From: an uncultured Siphonobacter sp.
Lineage (GTDB): Bacteria; Bacteroidota; Bacteroidia; Cytophagales; Spirosomataceae
Assembly: GCA_913775095.1 (NCBI GenBank)
Contig: CAJYIW010000005.1
Coordinates: 62,001-126,000, forward strand
DNA: 64,000 nt
Reading direction: 5' to 3'
The translations under genes and the position numbers were made by a program. The notes under the pieces are model-generated. The model worked only from the letters and a program-made list of their open reading frames with translations, was not told the origin of the DNA and did no database searches. Shown in pieces: positions 23,516 through 33,726 of the stretch (positions are counted from its first letter, which is position 1; each line of letters starts with the position of its first letter).

Positions 23516-25963
23516 CTAATTACCACCCTGATTCACGCGTCCGGCTTCGCTTTCCAGACCCGTGCTGCGGCGACGCGAAGCCTGAATTTTGGAGTTACCG
23601 AAACGATACGAGAAGGTCAGGTTAGCTACCCGGTTCTCCCACTTGTTCCGAATCTGCATGTCTACATTTCCGAATACAAAGCTTCCCCGGAATTGCTGCG
23701 ACCAGAAAATATCACGGACATTCAGTTTCAGACTGGCTTTCTTTTCCCAGAACTGCTTCTGGAGGCCCAGTGAAACCTGCCACATGGGCTGGCCCTTGAT
23801 GGTTCCTTCGAGGAAGCCACTCATGTAGAAACCACTGATTTCGGCTGACCAGTTTTTCGATAAGGTAAACTGGTTTTGCGTATTGAACGTCGTGGTTACG
23901 ATGCGACCGTCAAATTCACCCCCGTTCAATAAACCCACAAATCGGTTACGATTGACGTTAATGTAGTTAATACTCATCCATTTTTTAGTAATAGGAATGT
24001 TTGCAGAAACGGCCACGCCATAGTTCTCACGAAAACCGAAGTTTTCCTTATTGATGTACGTTGTACGGGCTTCGTCGTTCTGACGTAACACTTCCGTAAT
24101 GATGCCATTTGAGCGACCGTAATTCAGCGTTGTATTGATGAATCCCATGAACGAATGCGTCACCTCAGCTACGTGTGAGAACTGGGGTCTCAGGTAAGGA
24201 TTTCCCTGCTGATAGGTGTATAGATCCAGAAAGTACAGGAAAGGATTGAGATCTTCGTAATCCGGGCGATCAATGCGGTAACTATACGATACCCCCAGAC
24301 TGTTTTTCTTATTCAGTTCCTGACGAACGAATACACTGGGAAACAGATTCAGATAATTCCGGCGGAAACTGGTGTCTGACGTTACCTGATTCCCCTTCAT
24401 AACGGTTTGCTCCCCTCTCAGACCCAGTTGAATGGATGTTTTCTTGATCTGAGTACTGTAGTTCAGATACGCGGCGTTAATCGTCTCACGATAAATAAAC
24501 TGGTTCGTACGACCGGAATCCAGACGAGCTCCTTCGCCCTGATCAATCGTGAATCGCATGTTATTATTAGTCGTCACCAGAGCTGTTTTCAAGCCGGCTT
24601 CCAGTTTTGAGTTCTTACTTAAAGGGTGCGTATAATCGACTTTAGCCGAATAGATATCCACGATTCCCTTGGTATTACCCAGGTCAAAGCGAGGAATTTC
24701 AAGATTTACTCCGGCAGGATTAACGGTCGTGATCCGGTATTTCTGATCGGAACGGTTATCGTAACGGGCATAATCAACGTCCGCCGTTAACTCTTTTCCG
24801 GTGGAATCAATAGTATGCTTCAGGTTCAGGTTCGTAGTCAGGCTTTTCCAGGAATTATCAAAGTCCTGACCCGTCGTCGTAGTTTTTTCCAATACAGACG
24901 TTCCCTGATAAATTTTGGTAATGTTATCGCCCGTACTACCCCAGCTGCCCGAGTTAATGTTCATCATTGCCCCAATCGTCGTCTTTTTGGAGGCAAAATA
25001 GTCAGCTCCAAGTTTGACGTTGTTGTTGTGGTTACGGGTAATGTTATCCGCATTTTGTTCAAACAGAGCCGTTACCTCATTGCCTTCGCGAAATCTACGG
25101 GTAATGCCCTGATCCCGCCAGTTTTTGCGGGCTCCACCCGAGTAGTTACCGTACAGGTTCCACTTGTCTTTCCGATAATTCAGGTTCAGGCTGGCGTTAG
25201 CTTTAGGGTTCAGACCGTACCCAAATCCGAGGGTAGCGGAGCCGTTCATTCCCATATTCTGGTTTTTCTTCGTGCGAATGTTAATGATACCCGCGTTACC
25301 CGCCGCATCATATTTGGAAGACGGATTGGTCATGATCTCAATCTTTTCCAGTTGGTTAGCCTGCGTGTTTCGTAACAGATTGGCCAGATCCTCGCTCGAC
25401 AGATAAGTAGGTTTGCCGTCGATCATCACCCGAACCTGAGCTTTACCCTTCAGGGAAATATTACCATCGCGATCCACGGTTACTCCGGGAGAACGTTCCA
25501 GTACTTCCAGAGCGTTGTTGCCCGCAGCCACAATACTGTTCTCGACGTTCACCACCGTTTTATCAATCTGTTGTTCAATGAAAGGCTTGGCAGCCGCCAC
25601 TGTCACCTCTTTCAGCTCCTGAGAAGCCGGCTCCATGATTAAAGCAGACAGTTTTACTTTAGGACTTTCTGAATTCAGAATGAAGGGAGGTGTAAATTTC
25701 CTGGCAAAGCCCACCTGCGTGATGGCTACCAGGTAACGACCTTCCGCAAGCCCTTCGAGTTCAAAGGAACCGTCGGCGTCGGCTACTCCCCCTTTCACAA
25801 GCGTGGAGTCCTTGGTTTTCAGAAGCATAACCGTAGCAAATTCTACTGCCTTACCGGCCTTATCAGTAATTTTTCCGGATACACTTCCTTTGAACGTGCT
25901 CTGAGCCTGGCTCAGACTCAGTCCGAATAACATAAGAGTCAGGGTATATAAAAATGTTTTCAT
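23516..25963 (-). CDS. TonB-dependent receptor / outer-membrane beta-barrel family protein
   Basis: 815 residues. A signal peptide (MKTFLYTLTLMLFGLSLSQA) precedes a carboxypeptidase-D regulatory-like domain at ~28-110 (SGKITDKAGKAVEFATVMLL). A plug domain follows (NALEVLERSPGVTVDRDGNI, VMIDGKPTYLSSEDLANLL, IEIMTNPSSKYDAAGNAGIINI), then a long beta-barrel ending YRFGNSK plus a short basic tail. This is the OMP_b-brl_3 branch of TonB-dependent proteins, common in Bacteroidota and usually of unknown ligand. There is no SusD partner, so glycan import is not indicated. A near-consensus -7 element lies around 26013-26020. Confidence 0.93.
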   Translation of the reverse strand: MKTFLYTLTLMLFGLSLSQAQSTFKGSVSGKITDKAGKAVEFATVMLLKTKDSTLVKGGVADADGSFELEGLAEGRYLVAITQVGFARKFTPPFILNSESPKVKLSALIMEPASQELKEVTVAAAKPFIEQQIDKTVVNVENSIVAAGNNALEVLERSPGVTVDRDGNISLKGKAQVRVMIDGKPTYLSSEDLANLLRNTQANQLEKIEIMTNPSSKYDAAGNAGIINIRTKKNQNMGMNGSATLGFGYGLNPKANASLNLNYRKDKWNLYGNYSGGARKNWRDQGITRRFREGNEVTALFEQNADNITRNHNNNVKLGADYFASKKTTIGAMMNINSGSWGSTGDNITKIYQGTSVLEKTTTTGQDFDNSWKSLTTNLNLKHTIDSTGKELTADVDYARYDNRSDQKYRITTVNPAGVNLEIPRFDLGNTKGIVDIYSAKVDYTHPLSKNSKLEAGLKTALVTTNNNMRFTIDQGEGARLDSGRTNQFIYRETINAAYLNYSTQIKKTSIQLGLRGEQTVMKGNQVTSDTSFRRNYLNLFPSVFVRQELNKKNSLGVSYSYRIDRPDYEDLNPFLYFLDLYTYQQGNPYLRPQFSHVAEVTHSFMGFINTTLNYGRSNGIITEVLRQNDEARTTYINKENFGFRENYGVAVSANIPITKKWMSINYINVNRNRFVGLLNGGEFDGRIVTTTFNTQNQFTLSKNWSAEISGFYMSGFLEGTIKGQPMWQVSLGLQKQFWEKKASLKLNVRDIFWSQQFRGSFVFGNVDMQIRNKWENRVANLTFSYRFGNSKIQASRRRSTGLESEAGRVNQGGN

Positions 25964-26239
25964 GACTTCAGGAAAAGACAGGATTAGTAGTGCGTTTTAC
26001 ACTCGTTGATGGAACAAAGATGGCAGTCTTTAACAGTACTATGCAATACAAGCTACCTTGAATTGCCAAATAAAGTGATAAGCGGTAAACGAGACGGGAT
26101 GAGCAGAAAAAGAGAAGAATGCCAGCGGCTTCAGGATCAAGGATGCAATACAGAGAAAATGCGTTGCATCCGTCTTTCATTTTTTGAAAGATGGAGAAAC
26201 GTAATTCAGCTATATCCTGATTTGAAGTGAGGGAAAAGA

Positions 26240-26602
26240 TTATTTCTGCCGCCGATTTCTGCGGTCAGACTCGCTTTCTTCTTCCACGGAAATTTTGAGG
26301 TTAGTCGGGTCGTCCATGACTTTACCTACATCCTTAATGAAGTGAATAAATTTGGAGAACCCATTTTTGGGCTTTTCGCGTGGGGGATGTTGCTCATCAA
26401 TAACCTCGAACTTGAGCTTAGAGGGGTTATCAATGGCCTTTCCGGCATTTTTAATGAAGCCTATTACTTTAGAAAACCCGTTGGATGAAGGTTCTTCCAT
26501 TACGGTGACCGTACGCTGCTCATTCGGTTTGTTCTGAGCCTGAGAAGCAAGGCTACAACCGAGGATAAAGAATAGCAGGCAGGTACGTTTCAGCATGAGC
26601 AA
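26240..26602 (-). CDS. Small secreted protein with a duplicated 27-residue unit
   Basis: 120 residues (118 if the second Met is used). A signal peptide ends near SLASQA at residue ~22. The mature part is two copies of one unit, residues 41-67 and 80-106, each starting NGFSK, with FIK, GK, D, P and LK in register; 16 of 27 positions are identical. Each copy would form an amphipathic helix followed by a strand. The tail is acidic, then basic (RRNRRQK). I do not recognise the family. An exact -7 element lies at 26620-26627, supporting a separate transcript. Confidence 0.7.
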   Translation of the reverse strand: MLMLKRTCLLFFILGCSLASQAQNKPNEQRTVTVMEEPSSNGFSKVIGFIKNAGKAIDNPSKLKFEVIDEQHPPREKPKNGFSKFIHFIKDVGKVMDDPTNLKISVEEESESDRRNRRQK

Positions 26603-26619
26603 TCGGTAATTCTAGTCTA

Positions 26620-26627
26620 CAAACATA
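26620..26627 (-). promoter_or_regulatory. -7 element for the duplicated small secreted protein
   Basis: TATGTTTG on the minus strand, an exact TAnnTTTG match 18 bp upstream of the first ATG. Confidence 0.5.
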
Positions 26628-26694
26628 AAATCGAAGTTTCAGAAAACGATACGTTATTGTTGATTTAAGTTTTTTTAATACAAACTCTATTAAA

Positions 26695-26717
26695 AAAGCC
26701 CGCAATCTGCGGGCTTT
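26695..26717 (-). terminator. Terminator of the transaldolase-family gene
   Basis: AAAGCCCGC pairs with GCGGGCTTT around a 5-base loop, followed in minus orientation by six T residues. Confidence 0.85.
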
Positions 26718-26755
26718 ATCGGTTTCAGTCAAATTATATTTTATGATTACCGTGA

Positions 26756-27409
26756 TCAGGCAAATTTACTGGCATCTTCCAGGAATTTCTTGAGGCCTGA
26801 ATCCGTCAATGGGTGATTCAACAGCGAGGTAATCACTGATAATGGGCAGGTAGCTACATCGGCCCCTATTTCAGCACATTTCAGAATATGAACCGGATGA
26901 CGAATGGAAGCGGCTAATACCTGAGTCAGGAAACCGTAATTTTCAAAAATCGAGACGATGGACTCAATCAGCTCGATGCCATCGTAGGAGATGTCATCCA
27001 GCCGGCCCACGAAAGGCGAAACGTAAGTTGCTCCGGCTTTGGCGGCTAACAATGCCTGTCCGGCCGAGAACACCAGCGTACAGTTCGTTTTGATCTCTTT
27101 TTCCGAAAAGTAACGCAGGGCTTTCAACCCGTCACGAATCATTGGTATTTTCACCACGATCTTTTCGTCAATATCGGCCAGCTCCTCGCCCTCCCGAATC
27201 ATTCCTTTGAAGTCCGTGCTGATGACTTCTGCACTCACATCGCCATCAACGATGGAACAGATCTCCTTATAATGCCTGAGTACGTTGTTCTTTCCTTTAA
27301 TTCCCACTTTCGCCATCAGCGAAGGGTTAGTGGTTACACCATCTAGAACGCCTAATTCATAGGCTTCCCGGATTTCATCGAGGTTAGCAGTATCAATGAA
27401 AAATTTCAT
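26756..27409 (-). CDS. Transaldolase / fructose-6-phosphate aldolase (TalC/MipB family)
   Basis: 217 residues, the short form of the transaldolase family. [16 protein letters not shown] opens it, TTNPSL is the substrate loop, VVKIPM carries the Schiff-base Lys, and [29 protein letters not shown] is the diagnostic C-terminal block. Members act either as transaldolase in the pentose phosphate pathway or as fructose-6-phosphate aldolase; sequence alone does not separate them safely. It is a single gene. The 445 bp between it and the divergent efflux operon shows no promoter I can assign. Confidence 0.9.
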   Translation of the reverse strand: MKFFIDTANLDEIREAYELGVLDGVTTNPSLMAKVGIKGKNNVLRHYKEICSIVDGDVSAEVISTDFKGMIREGEELADIDEKIVVKIPMIRDGLKALRYFSEKEIKTNCTLVFSAGQALLAAKAGATYVSPFVGRLDDISYDGIELIESIVSIFENYGFLTQVLAASIRHPVHILKCAEIGADVATCPLSVITSLLNHPLTDSGLKKFLEDASKFA

Positions 27410-27854
27410 AATTTACTGATTAATAGAGTTAAACAAATTAGAGGTACAGTCTTTACATAGGTTACTTTCGGATAGCTGGGAAGGAGCATTCTTTAAAAGA
27501 GAGGAACTTTCGGGGATTTACCCTCAGCCCTGTTGATCGGGTTTTTCTTCTCCACTCGTTCTGTTTTTGGGCAAAAAGCAGACAGATTGCCCCAAAATAT
27601 TCGTTGTCTGGAAGTTTTAGCAGTGCAAAGGATTCATTTTGCAACCTCAAAAATTACGTCGCAAAACTACGGGAGTTTTTCATACTCCTCCCCCGCTTGG
27701 TCTTTGGATTTTCCATTTCCCCTCCCTGACTGCCGGTTTCATAAAAAATAAGCACAAAAAACAGTTAATTTCGTCCAATAGTAAATCCCGCAAACCTCCA
27801 TTTTTAACGTACCCCGGCTTACCTCAAAGGCGGGTCTTTTGCTTCAAATTATCT
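27410..27854. other. 445-bp divergent intergenic region without assigned content
   Basis: The gap separates the transaldolase gene (minus) from the efflux operon (plus). It is AT-rich in places and must hold both promoters, but I see no exact TAnnTTTG element, palindrome of note or credible gene. An open frame running into the efflux adaptor from 27639 reads as low-complexity basic sequence and is not believed. Confidence 0.5.
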
Positions 27855-28940
27855 ATGAAATCTTCAAGTCTTGTTCGCTGGTTACTCGTAGTTGCAATCG
27901 TTGGCGGCATCGGGTATCTGGTATATGGCAAACTGAATCGTACAGAAAAGAAAAAAGCCGGCAATGATAGCAAGTCCGCCGGTGGAGCAGGCCCCCGAGC
28001 CCTGACGGTTGACGGTTACATTGCCAGTACCGAGAAACTCGACAATACCATTGAAACGACGGGAACCTTGCAGAGTAATGAAGAAATCTCTTTGCAGTCA
28101 GAGATCAACGCCCGGGTGGTTAAGATTTATTTCAAGGAGGGCCAGCCCGTTCCGAAGGGAGCCTTACTGATCAAGTTATACGATGCGGATTTATCGGCTC
28201 AGGTGCTGAAAGTAAAAACGCAGCGTCAGCTGGCCCAGAAATCGCTGGAACGTCTGCAATACCTGCTGGAACGCGAAGGCGTCAGTAAGCAGGAAGTAGA
28301 CGTAGCTCAATCCCAGGTGGATGCTTTCGATGCCGATATGGCCGTGGCCAAAGCCCAGTTACAGCGGACGGAAATCCGGGCACCCTTTTCGGGAAAAATT
28401 GGTCTGCGATACGTCAGTGAAGGAGCGATTGTGACGCCCACAACCGTCATCGCCAGTTTTCAGCAGACCAATCCGCTGAAAGTCGATTTTTCCATTCCGG
28501 AGAAATATACCGACAAAGTTCGCGTGGGTGACGGGGTAAGCTTCAACGTCGCCAGCGAATCCCGAGCCTACGATGGCAAAGTCTACGCGATTGAACCCAA
28601 GATCGATTTAACCACGCGGACCGTGAAGTTACGGGCTCTGGTTCCAAATGCTTCCAATCAGCTTCGCCCGGGTCAGTTTGCCAAGGTTAAACTGCGTCTG
28701 GGTGAAACTCCCGAGGCTTTAATGGTTCCTTCGCAGGCCGTTATTCCCGGAACTAAGGAGAAGCAGCTAGTCATTTCCCGCCAGGGAAAAGCCACCTTCC
28801 AGACCGTAGAAACCGGCACACGTACGGATACCAAAATTCAGATCCTTAATGGAATTCAGGCCGGAGATACGGTTATCATCAGCGGCATCCTTCAGATTAA
28901 ACCGGACCAGACTTTAAAGATCAGAAGCGTAAAAAAATAA
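27855..28940 (+). CDS. RND efflux periplasmic adaptor (membrane fusion protein)
   Basis: 361 residues from the ATG at 27855, where an N-terminal membrane anchor begins (RWLLVVAIVGGIGYLVYG). Then come a biotinyl-lipoyl-like half motif (NEEISLQSEINARVVKIYFKEG), a short coiled-coil hairpin (~120-175), the second lipoyl half (IRAPFSGKIGLRYVSEGAIV) and the beta-barrel domain. It bridges the RND pump to an outer-membrane channel. It precedes the RND permease by 121 bp. No outer-membrane factor gene follows, so the channel must be shared or encoded elsewhere. Confidence 0.92.
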   Translation: MKSSSLVRWLLVVAIVGGIGYLVYGKLNRTEKKKAGNDSKSAGGAGPRALTVDGYIASTEKLDNTIETTGTLQSNEEISLQSEINARVVKIYFKEGQPVPKGALLIKLYDADLSAQVLKVKTQRQLAQKSLERLQYLLEREGVSKQEVDVAQSQVDAFDADMAVAKAQLQRTEIRAPFSGKIGLRYVSEGAIVTPTTVIASFQQTNPLKVDFSIPEKYTDKVRVGDGVSFNVASESRAYDGKVYAIEPKIDLTTRTVKLRALVPNASNQLRPGQFAKVKLRLGETPEALMVPSQAVIPGTKEKQLVISRQGKATFQTVETGTRTDTKIQILNGIQAGDTVIISGILQIKPDQTLKIRSVKK

Positions 28941-29061
28941 AGAGCTTACCTTCGCTGAGCCTGGTATAGATGTTTCATAAATAACTGTCTAGTAAACCCT
29001 TACGGCTCATCCTGTCTATTAGAAGAATATCTGAATTAGCTATAGTCTAAACCAGTAAAAC

Positions 29062-32000
29062 ATGAGTTTACCCTCTTTGTCCTTGAGCCGCCCGGTATTA
29101 GCCATCGTGATGAATATCATCATTGTGCTTTTCGGGTATGTAGGGTTTACATTTTTAGGTGTACGGGACTTCCCCGCCATTGACCCTCCGATTATTAACG
29201 TCCGAACCAGCTACGCGGGTGCGAACGCTGATATTATTGAATCCCAGATTACCGAACCACTCGAAAAAGCGATCAATGGCATTGCCGGGGTACGTTCGAT
29301 TTCTTCGACGAGTAGTCAGGGAACCAGTAACATCACGGTAGAATTTAACCTCGAAGCCGATCTGGAAGCGGCCGCTAACGACGTGCGGGATAAGGTTTCC
29401 CAGGCTCAGCGTCAGCTTCCCAATGACCTGGACGCTCCTCCGGTGGTTAGTAAAGCCGATGCCAACTCGGACGCCATCATTACCATGACGGTTCAGAGTT
29501 CTTCCAGAAACATTCTGCAACTGAACGATTACGCCATCAACGTACTGCAGGAACGTCTCCAGACGATTCCCGGCGTTAGTGCCATTCAGATCTGGGGTGA
29601 GAAACGGTATGCCATGCGTTTATGGCTGGATCCGGCTAAATTATCTGCCTATAACATTACGGCGGTCGACGTTCAGAATGCCCTCTCCCGGGAAAACGTA
29701 GAGCTTCCCTCGGGTAAGATTGCCGGGAATGCGACGGAACTGAGTATCCGTACCTTTGGTCGTTTAACGACAGAAGAAGAATTCAATAACATCATTCTTC
29801 GGAATACCAACAGTCAGGTCGTACGCCTCTCGGACGTGGGAGAAGCCGTACTTGGTCCCGAAAACGAAGAAACGGCCATGCGGGGTAACGGCATTCCGAT
29901 GGTAGGGATGGCCATTGTCCCTCAGCCCGGCTCCAACTACGTATCCATTGCGGACGAGTTTTATAAACGTCTGGAAGAAATCAAGAAAGATGTACCCAAA
30001 GACATTAGTCTGAACATCGCTCTGGACAATACCCGCTTCATCAAAAAATCCATTACGGAAGTTGAAGAAACCCTGCTTATCTCACTGGTACTGGTCGTTA
30101 TCATCATCTACCTCTTCTTCCGGGACTGGGCCATTGCTTTCCGTCCGCTGATTGATATTCCGGTGTCGCTGGTGGGAGCTTTCTTCATTATGTACATTTT
30201 CGGCTTTACCATTAATATCCTGACCATGCTGGCGATTGTCCTTGCCACGGGTCTGGTGGTGGATGATGGGATTGTAGTTACCGAGAATATTTTCAAGAAG
30301 CTGGAAGCCGGGATGCCCCGGATGCAGGCCGCCAAAGAAGGCTCTGAAGAGATTTTCTTCGCCGTTATTTCTACCTCGATTACCCTAGCCTTCGTATTCC
30401 TGCCCATCATCTTCCTCGAAGGATTCGTAGGACGATTGTTCCGGGAATTTGGTATTGTCGTGGCCGGAGCCGTATTAATATCGGCTTTCGTATCGCTGAC
30501 TTTAACGCCGGTTCTAAACGTCATTATGTCGAAAAAGAAACACAAAAACTCGTGGTTCTACGACAAGACCGAACCCTTTTTCCAGTCGCTGGATCGGGGC
30601 TATCAGGAAACCCTGACCAGCTTTATGAAAGTAAAATGGCTGGCCTGGGTGATCATTGCCGGATGTTTTGGACTGGCCTATGTCCTGTACAATAATATTC
30701 AGTCGGAATTAGCCCCCATGGAGGATCGCAGTCAGTTCCGGCTTTCGATTACGGCACCGGAAGGAACTTCCTATGATTACATGGATGACTACGTAAGCCG
30801 CTTGAGTCAGTTTCTGATGGATTCCGTTCCAGAAAACCGGATCGTCATGAGTATCACGGCTCCGGGTTTCTCAGGAGCAGGTTCAGTGAATACGGGAACA
30901 GTTCGGATTGGATTACCGGAAATTAATGAACGGGACCGCAGTCAGCAGCAGATCGTGGACATGATCAACCGGAACACGAAGAATTTCCCCGAGGGCAAGG
31001 CCTTCGCCGTACAGGAACAAACCATTGCCGTGAATCGTCGTGGAGGCTTACCCGTTTCCTTCGTTATTCAGCACAACGACTTTGAGAAACTGAAAGCCAT
31101 TCTCCCCAAATTCATGGATGCGGCGAACCAGAATCCGGCCCTGCAGGGGGTAGATATTGACCTGAAGTTCAATAAACCGGAACTGAAAGTTGAAATTGAT
31201 CGGGCTAAAGCCAGTGAACTGGGCGTTTCTGTAGCCGATATTTCCGAGACGCTGCAACTGGCTTATAGTAACCGTCGTTACGGCTACTTTACAATGAACG
31301 GCAAGCAGTATCAGGTTATGGGTGAAGTGTATCGCAAAGACCGTTCGCAACCCGTTGATCTGAAAACGCTCTACGTCAAAAACAGTCGTGGCGAAGCGAT
31401 TCAGCTGGATAACCTGGTACAAATTACGGAATCCACTACGCCTCCTCAGCTCTACCACTACAACCGATACAAATCAGCAACGATTTCGGCGGGTCTGGCT
31501 CCGGGCATGACCATTGCCGATGGCATCAAAGCGATGGAATCGGTGTCTCAACAACTGAAATTAACCGATCAGGGCTTTGCTACGGCCCTTTCCGGTGCCT
31601 CACGGGATTATGCAGAAAGTTCGTCGAATACCTCTTTTGCCTTCCTGCTGGCTCTGGTTCTGATTTATCTGGTATTAGCGGCTCAGTTTGAAAGTTTCCT
31701 GGATCCGATCATTATTATGATTACCGTGCCGCTGGCTTTGGCCGGAGCATTACTTTCTCTCTGGCTATTCGATCAGACGATGAACATTTTCTCTCAGATC
31801 GGTATGATTATGCTCGTAGGTCTGGTAACGAAAAACGGGATCCTGATCGTAGAATTTGCCAATGAGCAACGCAAAGAAGGCCTTAACAAAGTCGATGCGG
31901 CGATTACTTCAGCCACCATGCGTCTTCGACCCATTCTGATGACGAGTCTGGCGATGGCTCTGGGAGCTTTACCCATTGCCTTATCGCTGGGTGCTGCTGC

Positions 32001-32172
32001 TACCAGCCGTATTCCTCTGGGAATTGTGATTGTGGGCGGTATCATGTTCTCCCTGATGCTGACGTTATACGTCATTCCAGCGGTGTACACGATGATGTCC
32101 CGCCGGAAGGATGAACCAAAACCATTAAAGCCCAATGAGAAACCCGTCGAACCCGAAATGTCATTGGTATAA
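29062..32172 (+). CDS. RND-family efflux permease (AcrB/MexB-like, HAE1)
   Basis: 1036 residues, the normal length. Twelve membrane helices with two large periplasmic loops; the N-terminus reads MSLPSLSLSRPVLAIVMNI. The proton-relay acidic pair is in GLVVDDGIVVTEN in TM4, and the matching Lys is in VGLVTKNGILIVEF in TM10. It exports hydrophobic compounds or toxic solutes using the proton gradient, in complex with the upstream adaptor. The substrate range cannot be read from sequence. A strong bidirectional terminator follows. Confidence 0.96.
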   Translation: MSLPSLSLSRPVLAIVMNIIIVLFGYVGFTFLGVRDFPAIDPPIINVRTSYAGANADIIESQITEPLEKAINGIAGVRSISSTSSQGTSNITVEFNLEADLEAAANDVRDKVSQAQRQLPNDLDAPPVVSKADANSDAIITMTVQSSSRNILQLNDYAINVLQERLQTIPGVSAIQIWGEKRYAMRLWLDPAKLSAYNITAVDVQNALSRENVELPSGKIAGNATELSIRTFGRLTTEEEFNNIILRNTNSQVVRLSDVGEAVLGPENEETAMRGNGIPMVGMAIVPQPGSNYVSIADEFYKRLEEIKKDVPKDISLNIALDNTRFIKKSITEVEETLLISLVLVVIIIYLFFRDWAIAFRPLIDIPVSLVGAFFIMYIFGFTINILTMLAIVLATGLVVDDGIVVTENIFKKLEAGMPRMQAAKEGSEEIFFAVISTSITLAFVFLPIIFLEGFVGRLFREFGIVVAGAVLISAFVSLTLTPVLNVIMSKKKHKNSWFYDKTEPFFQSLDRGYQETLTSFMKVKWLAWVIIAGCFGLAYVLYNNIQSELAPMEDRSQFRLSITAPEGTSYDYMDDYVSRLSQFLMDSVPENRIVMSITAPGFSGAGSVNTGTVRIGLPEINERDRSQQQIVDMINRNTKNFPEGKAFAVQEQTIAVNRRGGLPVSFVIQHNDFEKLKAILPKFMDAANQNPALQGVDIDLKFNKPELKVEIDRAKASELGVSVADISETLQLAYSNRRYGYFTMNGKQYQVMGEVYRKDRSQPVDLKTLYVKNSRGEAIQLDNLVQITESTTPPQLYHYNRYKSATISAGLAPGMTIADGIKAMESVSQQLKLTDQGFATALSGASRDYAESSSNTSFAFLLALVLIYLVLAAQFESFLDPIIIMITVPLALAGALLSLWLFDQTMNIFSQIGMIMLVGLVTKNGILIVEFANEQRKEGLNKVDAAITSATMRLRPILMTSLAMALGALPIALSLGAAATSRIPLGIVIVGGIMFSLMLTLYVIPAVYTMMSRRKDEPKPLKPNEKPVEPEMSLV

Positions 32173-32186
32173 GTACAGAACTGATT

Positions 32187-32230
32187 AACTAAAAAGCCCC
32201 TGATCTGAAGCGATCAGGGGCTTTTTAGTT
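32187..32230. terminator. Bidirectional terminator, 19-bp stem
   Basis: Perfect arms AACTAAAAAGCCCCTGATC and its complement around a 6-base loop, between the convergent RND and 489-aa genes. Confidence 0.85.
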
Positions 32231-32256
32231 ATAATTACTGCTATCTGAATTATTGA

Positions 32257-33726
32257 TTACTCGGCAAAAAACTCGTCTGCACTTTCAATCGGGTTTTCGG
32301 ATTTCGGATATACTACGCAGGGAAAACCGAACAGACATTTATCCTTAATCATGGTAGCCACTTCTTCAGGCACATACTGCTCCCAGCCGTCATCGGCCGC
32401 TTTAATCATGGACAATACCTGATCGGACAGAATGTGAAGATTCTTCTTATTGAAACTACGAATATCCTCAATTTTATTATTGGAAATCAGATAACTGAAC
32501 AAGTCCCGCAGATGGAACGGTAACTGAAATTTAAAGCAGTTTGCCAGGGTTCCATCGGGCCTTAAGGCCGGGTACACGTATAGTTTCACCTTCCGGCTGA
32601 AGAGCGTAGCGAAGGCCTCCAGAATTCCACCGGGCAGATTGGCGTAATGCTGCTCGTCGAAGATGAATTCCAGATTGGGAATACCCATGATGAGACCAAT
32701 TTTCAGCTTGGTTAACTTCGCCAGGTAGGAAATCAGCTTGTAGTATTCGGTATAGTTGGACACCATAACCGTCAGTCCCAGTTTTCCCAGAATGTCCACC
32801 CGATCCAGAAAGTCCTTTTCGTCGATATCATCGCCATCCCTTAAATTCTGAAGGGTTAACTCCGTCAGAACGACCACCCGATTAGGATCTACTTCGGGAT
32901 CTTCCAGAAACTGAGCTACCCCGTTCTGCAGCATGTCCTGATGCACCAGAGCAAAGGGACGAAATCGACCGCGAATGACGGCAATGTGCTTTTTGTATAG
33001 GGCATCCGCTGGTTGCAGGTTCTGACCGCTGGGACCGAACAGAGCCGCATTGGTAAACCCGTGTTTCACCAGATAAAGGCTCATCAATCGGTTGTCTACC
33101 TTTTTAAAATCGGGACCATTGAATCGGATCATGTCAATTTCAATGCGATCCGTCGTCAGGTCGTCCATGAGCGAACGCAGCAGAATTTCGGGCATCTGGT
33201 GGTAATAATAACAACCATACATCAGGTTCACCCCGATAATGCCCAGAGCCTGTTGCTGAAGAATGGTATCATTGTCCAGCATCCGCACGTGAATGATGAC
33301 TTCGTTGGGCTCACCTTGGGGTGATAACTGAAAACGGAGCCCGATCCAGCCGTGCGATTCGTTCGTTTTATGGTAATTGAGAGCCACTACGGTATTGGCA
33401 AAAGAGAAAAAGCAGGTCTCCTCGCCCCGCTTTTGATCCAACCGCTCGATCAGCAGGTCATACTCATGACGCAGCATCTTTACCAGCCGGCTTTCCACTA
33501 CATAACGACCGCTCTCTTCGGGGCCATAAATGGCATTCGAAAACGTCATGTCATACGCCGACATCGTCTTGGCGATGGTTCCGGAAGCTCCGCCCGCTTT
33601 AAAGAAGTTAGCGGCTACCTCCTGCCCCGCTCCGATTTCGGCATACGAACCGTAAATTCGTTTATCAAGATTTATTTTAAGGGCTTTCTGTTTCGTCCCT
33701 AAGTATTCGTACGTTGATGATGGCAT
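32257..33726 (-). CDS. Conserved-looking soluble protein of unknown function
   Basis: 489 residues with no signal peptide and no clear membrane segment. The N-terminal part (NLDKRIYGSYAEIGAGQEVAAN) is followed by well-ordered alpha/beta sequence: WIGLRFQLSPQGEPNEVIIHVRMLD, then GIIGVNLMYGCYYYHQMPEILL, and a C-terminal half with VVLTELTLQNLRDGD and LIMGIPNLEFIFDE. Composition and codon use look like a normal housekeeping gene. I cannot place it in a named family from sequence alone. It is monocistronic and ends at a shared terminator with the RND operon. Confidence 0.75.
   Translation of the reverse strand: MPSSTYEYLGTKQKALKINLDKRIYGSYAEIGAGQEVAANFFKAGGASGTIAKTMSAYDMTFSNAIYGPEESGRYVVESRLVKMLRHEYDLLIERLDQKRGEETCFFSFANTVVALNYHKTNESHGWIGLRFQLSPQGEPNEVIIHVRMLDNDTILQQQALGIIGVNLMYGCYYYHQMPEILLRSLMDDLTTDRIEIDMIRFNGPDFKKVDNRLMSLYLVKHGFTNAALFGPSGQNLQPADALYKKHIAVIRGRFRPFALVHQDMLQNGVAQFLEDPEVDPNRVVVLTELTLQNLRDGDDIDEKDFLDRVDILGKLGLTVMVSNYTEYYKLISYLAKLTKLKIGLIMGIPNLEFIFDEQHYANLPGGILEAFATLFSRKVKLYVYPALRPDGTLANCFKFQLPFHLRDLFSYLISNNKIEDIRSFNKKNLHILSDQVLSMIKAADDGWEQYVPEEVATMIKDKCLFGFPCVVYPKSENPIESADEFFAE

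Noticed and set aside
24815-25375. 186-codon plus-strand frame inside the TonB-receptor gene
   Set aside because: Antisense to a well-supported receptor; composition is that of a shadow frame and no family resemblance is seen.
26006-26230. 74-codon plus-strand frame upstream of the TonB receptor
   Set aside because: It crosses the probable receptor promoter region, has an odd composition and no signal or motif.
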